Assembly (NCBI GenBank): GCA_026770025.1
Contig: JAMXDE010000007.1
Coordinates: 992,001 to 1,056,000 of the forward strand
Source: Craspedostauros australis
Lineage: Eukaryota > Bacillariophyta > Bacillariophyceae > Mastogloiales > Achnanthaceae
Direction: 5' to 3'
Length of the DNA stretch: 64,000 nucleotides
This document shows, one piece after another, positions 58,780 through 64,000 of this stretch (its first letter is position 1; each line of letters begins with the position of its first letter). The notes beneath the pieces are model-generated. The model ran no database searches and was not told the origin of the DNA. It saw only the letters and a list, made by a program, of their open reading frames with translations. Both the position numbers and the translations under genes were made by a program.

Positions 58780-60790
58780 CTACCTGTTCTTCTTGGCACC
58801 CAAGAATCTGTTCTTGCCGAGCTTCGGCAATGGTCGGAAGATCTTGTTGGCGGCCACGGCTGCCTCTTCCTTCTCCTTGGCCTCCACTGCTTCGTAGTGC
58901 TGCTTCGTGAGACTGTACAGCAGAACACCGGAGATTCCGACAGCTGATCCGATACCTGCCTGCACGGAGATTGGGTTTTGGAAGACGATGATGGATGCCA
59001 CCATGATGAAGACACGCTTCATGGTGTTGCCGACGGCCAGTGTCACGGGGTGGACGCTGCCCAAGGCCAGGTACATAACTTCGTTGTTGAGATAATGGAG
59101 CAAGCCCGAAATGAGGATGGAGACGAGGAAGTTGCGCTTGTTGTCGACCTTGTCGAGCGCCGCAGTCAGCAGCTTCATGATGCCACCACCTTCGGCGATG
59201 ATCGCCAAAGGGAGGGACAGGAGGAAGGCAGCCCATGTGACGACGCCGAACATGTTGGGCGGTGTCAGGTCAGTTCCGGCGGCACGTCCGGATTGCATGG
59301 CGATCTTGGAGACGACCGCGCGCAGGGCGAAGGCGACGTTGCTGAACATGGCAGCGCTGAATGCCAGCCACGAAAAGTGGCGTTCCTTGAGGCAGGCGTA
59401 TCCCACGCCGCCCACGACGGGGATCAGCGTGGAGTAGACCTGCGGTCGCATCCACTTGGAGAAGTAGAATCCAGAAACGATGGCACTGAAGAATGGTTCC
59501 AGAGCCTTGACGATGTGAGTGAATGACACCGGCCCCGCACCCAGGCTCATGGTGGACGCCAGCTGTCCGAGGGAGTGGTAGAGACCGACCTGGGTGATCT
59601 TGGACTTGCCCTCGGCTGTGAGCTGGGGGGTCGGGCGCAGGCGAAGGAGCCACATGAGGCCGACGTACACGGCGCCGATTCCCAACTGCACCGTTCCGAC
59701 CATCAACGGAGCTGGGAGCTTCTGCAGGACCTTCTTGTTGACGATGTTGTACATGACGTTGAGCGCGTACCAGACGAAGAAGTAAAATCCGACTTTGAGG
59801 CGTTCCTCCAGCGCGGTATTGGACGATTGACCACCGCGCATCATATTGCCGTCCATGAACGAGTTGAGGTCCGAATCCATCATCTCGACCTGGACGTTCG
59901 GCTGCTCGCTGGTGGGGACCTCCATGTAGGGATCGCAGGCCTCCACGACGACCTGTTCAGGCCGCTGGGAGTAGACAGGTGGTTGTCCCATGGAGGCACT
60001 CAGCCTTTCATCAAACTCGGGCAAAGGGACATCAATGTTCATGATGTCACTGAGGTCAATGTCGATGTCCACATCGCCAAGGTTATCGGCGTCGACATGG
60101 ATGTCCACGTCAACATCCATATCACTGACCATGGCAGCATCTGATCCATCCAAGGAGCGGACGTTGACACCGGGCGGATTCTCCAGTCCTGCGATGGCTC
60201 GTCTGGCACGTGCTGTCAGTGTCGGTGTCATTGTATCGCGGGCGATCATCGTCATCGTCATTTGTTTTGCAGCAAATATGTATGATAGGTTGAATAGAGT
60301 GGAATAGAACTGAAATATGTGAGGACTGTGATGAGCCTGTTGCATTGCATTGCCACAGAAATCCAAACTCAAATGCGCACACACATATGCACATATGTAC
60401 ATTCCAAAATCACCGGAACGTACCATTGCGAACGAGCCACGCAGCATACCAGAGTCCGACGCAAACACCAAGTTCCACGCGACGCGTCGAAATGGCGGCG
60501 GCGACGAGCTCCAATGGATTGGCGTCTCGACTTTCCGACTCCTGACGAGTGTTGGTCTTGGCTCTTGTCCCGATGGATGGTCGGATGGCCTTCTTGCCCT
60601 TGCCCTTGGATGGTTCTGCAGATGCGGCTGCTGCAGCAGTGGTGGAAGCCGATGCCGCGGACTTTTTGGATGCAGCCTTCGGAATCGCAGCATCGAGGGT
60701 GAAAGGTCGCGGGGATTTGGCAGCATCGGCGGTGGCGGCAATGCTGCCGATCAGCAGCGCCAGCAGAGCTTGGTGCTTGGAGATCTTCAT
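58780..60790 (-). CDS. Triose-phosphate/phosphate translocator family (TPT, nucleotide-sugar/DMT fold)
   Basis: About 599 residues from exons 60424..60790 and 58780..60212 (211-nt intron, gtacgt...acag, phase 1). Exon 1 gives an ER signal-like start ('MKISKHQALLALLIGSIAATADAA'), an Ala/Ser/Lys-rich segment and a hydrophobic end ('LGVCVGLWYAAWLV'). A long acidic stretch rich in Asp-Val/Ile (about 150-245) precedes the TPT domain (about 258-560): 'LKVGFYFFVWYALNVMYNIVNKKVL', 'HSLGQLASTMSLGAGPVSFTHIVKALEP', 'SILISGLLHYLNNEVMYLALGSVHPVTLAVGNTMKR'; Lys and Arg of the last motif are the family's substrate-phosphate residues. The tail is 'NRFLGAKKNR'. Such carriers exchange C3 phosphates or PEP with phosphate across plastid membranes. 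The exact membrane is uncertain, as ASAFAP is missing. The first exon assignment is less certain than the domain. Confidence 0.82.
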
Positions 60791-61608
60791 GGTCGTTGCT
60801 TGTCTCGGTCGTACCGAACGGATTGATCAGGCAATTGCACGAATACGGCTAGCAGGGTACTGATAGTGAACTATAATACTCTCCACCAATACTCATGGAG
60901 GGAGAGATAGCTTTGTGGGTGCAGTTGAGGGGTTGTGGTGGGAGAGCGTTTGATGGTGGGCACCGCGACGATCTTTCGATTGATGATTCGTGATTTTGCG
61001 TTGGGTTCCGATTTCCACACAGTTTTCGTCTTGTGTTGTTGGTGGCAAAAGACACTCGTGATCAGTCCACCCAACAATTTTGGTGTCAACTTTGTCGACT
61101 CGACAACCAAACAAGTCCGCCCAATTATATTGCTAAACTTTTCGCACGTCGCGATACGTAGACTATGAGTGGTGAGCGTAGAGAGTACGCTATGAGAGAG
61201 AGAGTACGTACATTCTTCGCCATCAGAATTTTGGCAAATCGCAGCCGCTCCTACCGTTGGAAACGTGATCTGTGAGAGCGTTGAACATGATGCGCCCATT
61301 GGATTGCCTGCATCGTGACTGTGATGAAGGACGAACGAATTGTCTTCATGTTTGGGGAACGGGTTGAAAGCTATCCATGTTAGGGCTGACCATTGTGCAG
61401 AACTAGTTCGTTCACAACAGTCGTGTATACGCGTGTGACTAAATCGCAACCCAGAGTCACTAAGAGGTCCTGTGCTCTGTCTGCTATAGTGCATGGGTAG
61501 ACGGGTCTCCTATATTCGTTCTGCTTGCCAGGGGTGTCGTTGCTGATAAAGTGGCCAGGAGTAGAATCGAGCAATACGCTCTAAAGTGAATGAGTATACT
61601 ACTTCATC
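60791..61608. other. Intergenic: TPT promoter side and ferredoxin-fold gene 3' flank
   Basis: 818 bases. Minus-strand frame 60871-61494 is open for 207 codons but shows no motif and runs into the translocator's own 5' flank. A short GAGAGA run occurs at about 61193-61206. No gene is supported. Confidence 0.4.
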
Positions 61609-62481
61609 TTAAGGATTGGTGTCGTCAATTCGTGGTGGGACGTAGACGATCATGCCATCCATCGCGCCAGTCAACTTGATCTCCGTTGCCAGACGGCTCT
61701 CTGGGAAGATCTCGTCGAAGTCCCAGTAATGCTCGATCATGCGCTCCTCCGATCTTGTCATTGGTGCCGCAGTGTCGACACCCGCTCCGCTCAGGACGAC
61801 GTGGTCGAATCCCGATGTTGGTCCGTCGCCGAACACTGGCTCCGTCCATTCGTCGCTGCGGACGACCTCGGAGACGCCGCAGGTTCCGGCCGGTCCCAGC
61901 TCAACCTCGTTCGTTTCGCAAGCTTCGTACAGAGATGTACCTGTTGGATGAGATCGAGTATAGTATGTGTAGAGTAGAATAGGATTGAGTGGAATACAAT
62001 ACAATGCAATACAATGGGACAACATCAAATTAGCGGCATATCCGTGATTACGGATATTCGTGGGTCGTGAGATGGGCTTTGATAGAGAGTAGAAATGTTT
62101 GTGACGGATTGGTTTCGAGTCTACCCGTGTTCGTACACGGGCACAGAAGCAGTCGCAAACAGCACACGAAGAAAACATGAACAACAGTATCAGCATCAGC
62201 ACCAGCGTCAGCGCCAGGAACTGAAGGAACGAGAGGGTAACTGGACGCCATCCCATGCATCTCATCGCATGACATCGTCCGGCATGACATAGATCGCACG
62301 TACCAACCAGGCCCGGGATTTTCCGCCGGGCTCCGCTTGGGTCGACGATGGTGAGGGAGATCAGCTTGTCGAAGACGGAAGGTGCCGCGTCGTCCGAGGC
62401 TGGGGCCGCGCTGAATGCGCGCAACGCCGTGCGCTGGACGCTCTTCGAAACGGCGCGCTGGATGGCAAGCTGGAATACCAT
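61609..62481 (-). CDS. Mitochondrial ferredoxin-fold protein, probable complex I bridge ferredoxin (C1-FDX-like)
   Basis: 169 residues from exons 62304..62481 and 61609..61940 (363-nt intron, gtacgt...acag, phase 1; joint 'PGLVG|TSLYEAC'). The N-terminus 'MVFQLAIQRAVSKSVQRTAL' plus 'RAFSAAPAS' is a standard mitochondrial presequence. The mature part starts like adrenodoxin-type ferredoxins ('ISLTIVDPSGARRKIPGLVG') and ends 'SRLATEIKLTGAMDGMIVYVPP', where functional [2Fe-2S] ferredoxins have Cys in 'SRLxCQ'. Only two Cys remain (67 and 80), so the canonical four-Cys cluster cannot form. The pattern fits the plant/algal complex I ferredoxin that bridges peripheral and membrane arms as a structural subunit. 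The alternative is a degenerate electron-transfer ferredoxin. Confidence 0.72.
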   Translation of the reverse strand: MVFQLAIQRAVSKSVQRTALRAFSAAPASDDAAPSVFDKLISLTIVDPSGARRKIPGLVGTCDLCHAGRCHAMRCMGWRPVTLSFLQFLALTLVLMLILLFMFSSCAVCDCFCARVRTRVDSKPIRHKHFYSLSKPISRPTNIRNHGYAANLMLSHCIALYCIPLNPILLYTYYTRSHPTGTSLYEACETNEVELGPAGTCGVSEVVRSDEWTEPVFGDGPTSGFDHVVLSGAGVDTAAPMTRSEERMIEHYWDFDEIFPESRLATEIKLTGAMDGMIVYVPPRIDDTNP

Positions 62482-63105
62482 TGTAATTCTGCTATCGGAG
62501 CTGCAGATAGAAAGAAGGGTGGAGAGATAGACAGAGAGGAAGATACGTCTGGGAACCGACGGAGGTGATGGGTGCTGTTGTTCTTGCCGATCGTCTCCCC
62601 TGGTTTGATTTGGTTTGGTGTTGCGTGTTGTTCTGATCTGACAGTACTTTCTCTTGTTGTTGTTGTTGTTGTTGTTGGCATTTGCTACGACGTTTTTGTT
62701 GCTGTTCGTGTTGTTGCCGATCTTGGTGTACTATCAAATACCATGTCATAGTATCCGGTTTTCATGATATCCTTAATGTATGGTATACTTATAATTTCTG
62801 GAATCTGTGGAGCCATGAACCCGAGTGGTCATCTGTCTCTCCAACGTACGACTACGAGTACTCACATGGTACGAGCTAGGAGTGGAGTGGTCAGCTTGAG
62901 GATCCAGCCAGTGAATCACCAAACGCTATAGGAGATATCTAATGCCTTACTACATGAGACATACAGAATGGTACTGCTCTGTATGCGACGGGATTGCGAA
63001 GCTCCGAACAAGAGATCGATTTTCTCGCTGATTCAGGTTGGAACGCTCCACTCGAGTCTGCTTTGCCTTCCTCTCCTCGTCTTCACAGCGCTTTGGAAAA
63101 CACAC
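62482..63105. other. Intergenic: ferredoxin-fold gene promoter side and cyclophilin 3' flank
   Basis: 624 bases with a TTG trinucleotide run at 62654-62677, close to the start of the ferredoxin-fold gene. No gene is supported. Confidence 0.45.
62654..62677. repeat. TTG trinucleotide microsatellite
   Basis: About eight TTG units in the 5' flank of the minus-strand ferredoxin-fold gene. Confidence 0.85.
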
Positions 63106-64000
63106 TCAGTGCCGATCTCTTCTGCTGCTGCGACTTTTGCTACGATGCCGATGTTTCGATGACTTGCGTTCGTCATGGCTGCCGGACTTTCGCTTTTTTC
63201 TGTCTCTCCTCCGATCCCTTGAGCTCAAAGAATCTGAGTCGGAATCATCGGATGGCAGTTTGCGATGGTGCTTGCGCCCTTTTCGTTTCCTGCTGCCTTC
63301 ATCGTCGCTGCTGCTTGATTCACTGTCACTGCCGTCATCCTTGTTGTCATCGTCGTCGCTATTAGACTCATCACGCGATCTTCGCTTGCGTTTCTTTTTC
63401 TCGTTCTTGCTACTGCTGCTCTTCTTTTTCTTCTTCTGCTTCCTGTCCTTCTTATCTTTGTTTTTCCTTTTGGAGGAAGACTTGCGAATGCCTTCATCGC
63501 TGTCTTCATCCTCTATCTTGTTGCCTTTCGTTGGCTTCTTGCCAATACCGCAATCGGTGATGATGATTCGCTGCATCATGGTCGGACGGTCACCCTCACG
63601 TTCCACCTTGGCCATTTGATGGACAGCATCCATCCCATCCACCACTTGACCGAACACCACATGCTTGCCATTCAGATGCGGCGTTGCCTGCAGAGTGATG
63701 AAGAACTGGCTCTTGTTGGTGTGCTTGCCCGAATTGGCCATGCTGACAACGCCGGCCTGGTTGTGCAACCGCCGGAAGGATTCATCCTTGAAGACCCCGC
63801 CTGTGGCAACTGGCGAGTAGCCGCCGGTGCCGTCGAAGCGTTCAAAGTCGCCCGTCTGGACCATGAAGTTGGGAATGACACGGTGGACCAAACATCCTCG
63901 GTAGGTTGGCTGCGGTGATGATTTGGTGGTGACTGTATCTTCGGGTGTGTCGCAAAGGGTGGTGAAGTTGCGGCATGTCTGCGGGCACGTGTTGGGAAAG
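63106..64000 (-). CDS. SR-type cyclophilin (peptidyl-prolyl isomerase with Ser/Arg/Lys-rich tail), 5' partial
   Basis: Open to the right edge of the window; about 298 residues are visible and the N-terminus is missing. At the edge, 'CPQTCRNFTTLCDTPED' corresponds to the cyclophilin 'PKTAENFRALC' helix, so only about 25-30 residues of the domain are absent. Active-site features are present: 'HRVIPNFMVQTGDF' (Arg, Phe, Met, Gln), 'GVVSMANSGKHTNKSQFFIT' (Ala-Asn, Gln, Phe), and 'TPHLNGKHVVFG', where His replaces the cyclosporin-contacting Trp, as in NKTR/PPIG-like cyclophilins. After the domain comes a tail of about 120 residues of Lys/Arg/Ser/Asp with SR dipeptides, ending 'SRSSRRDRH'. This architecture is found in nuclear-speckle cyclophilins that act with the splicing machinery (known for the family; inferred here). 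Confidence 0.88.
   Translation of the reverse strand, partial: FPNTCPQTCRNFTTLCDTPEDTVTTKSSPQPTYRGCLVHRVIPNFMVQTGDFERFDGTGGYSPVATGGVFKDESFRRLHNQAGVVSMANSGKHTNKSQFFITLQATPHLNGKHVVFGQVVDGMDAVHQMAKVEREGDRPTMMQRIIITDCGIGKKPTKGNKIEDEDSDEGIRKSSSKRKNKDKKDRKQKKKKKSSSSKNEKKKRKRRSRDESNSDDDDNKDDGSDSESSSSDDEGSRKRKGRKHHRKLPSDDSDSDSLSSRDRRRDRKKRKSGSHDERKSSKHRHRSKSRSSRRDRH

Noticed and set aside
1-64000. CRISPR arrays, bacterial operons, IS elements, rRNA or tRNA genes
   Set aside because: None seen by eye: the repeats are coding or simple microsatellites, genes carry spliceosomal introns, and no tRNA-like T-loop/anticodon arrangement was noticed. A tRNA scan would settle the last point.

Overview
This is nuclear DNA of a photosynthetic stramenopile, most probably a diatom. 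Genes are spread on both strands with GT-AG introns (donors mostly GTAAGT or GTACGT). One predicted protein has a signal peptide ending in the ASAFAP plastid-targeting motif. Two genes encode type II membrane proteins with a Ser-rich N-terminal tail, one membrane helix, a Pro/Thr stalk and an LRR ectodomain closed by a Cys cluster, an architecture known from diatom genomes. The species call is inference; introns were placed by joining frames at GT/AG sites and checking that family motifs continue across the joint.

Layout. 1-4443 (+): CAND1 (HEAT-repeat cullin regulator), 5' end cut off. 6617-8491 (+): three-exon mitochondrial carnitine/acylcarnitine-type carrier. 9579-11219 (+): RRM plus FtsJ/RlmM-like methyltransferase. 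11648-14299 (-): SMP and C2 domain membrane-contact protein. 15619-23128 (-): LRR-A, about 2,218 aa, four exons. 25045-46490 (-): LRR-B, about 7,056-7,082 aa, two exons, with a 20-kb first exon carrying seven mosaic super-repeats. 47343-48101 (+): hypothetical. 48403-49842 (-): ATG6/Beclin. 50739-53091 (+): plastid-targeted Ala/Lys/Glu-rich protein. 53737-55052 (-): internally duplicated 8-TM protein. 56283-58262 (+): NUMOD3 protein, probably plastid-targeted. 58780-60790 (-): triose-phosphate/phosphate translocator family. 61609-62481 (-): mitochondrial ferredoxin-fold protein resembling the complex I bridge ferredoxin. 63106-64000 (-): cyclophilin with an SR/Lys-rich tail, 5' end cut off.

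Most genes are unrelated housekeeping neighbours with no operon logic. The exception is the 31-kb LRR-A/LRR-B block: two same-strand paralogs that share not only ectodomain type but also an intracellular juxtamembrane module (a train of Trp-centred short motifs ending in an R-I-D-F-[S/T]-G box). LRR-B has in addition a second, TM-less LRR ectodomain fused after the first, and a giant amplified Ser/Arg-rich cytoplasmic region. This pair is the best candidate here for an undescribed system, plausibly surface sensing or adhesion coupled to a very large phosphorylatable intracellular tail; that role is inference.
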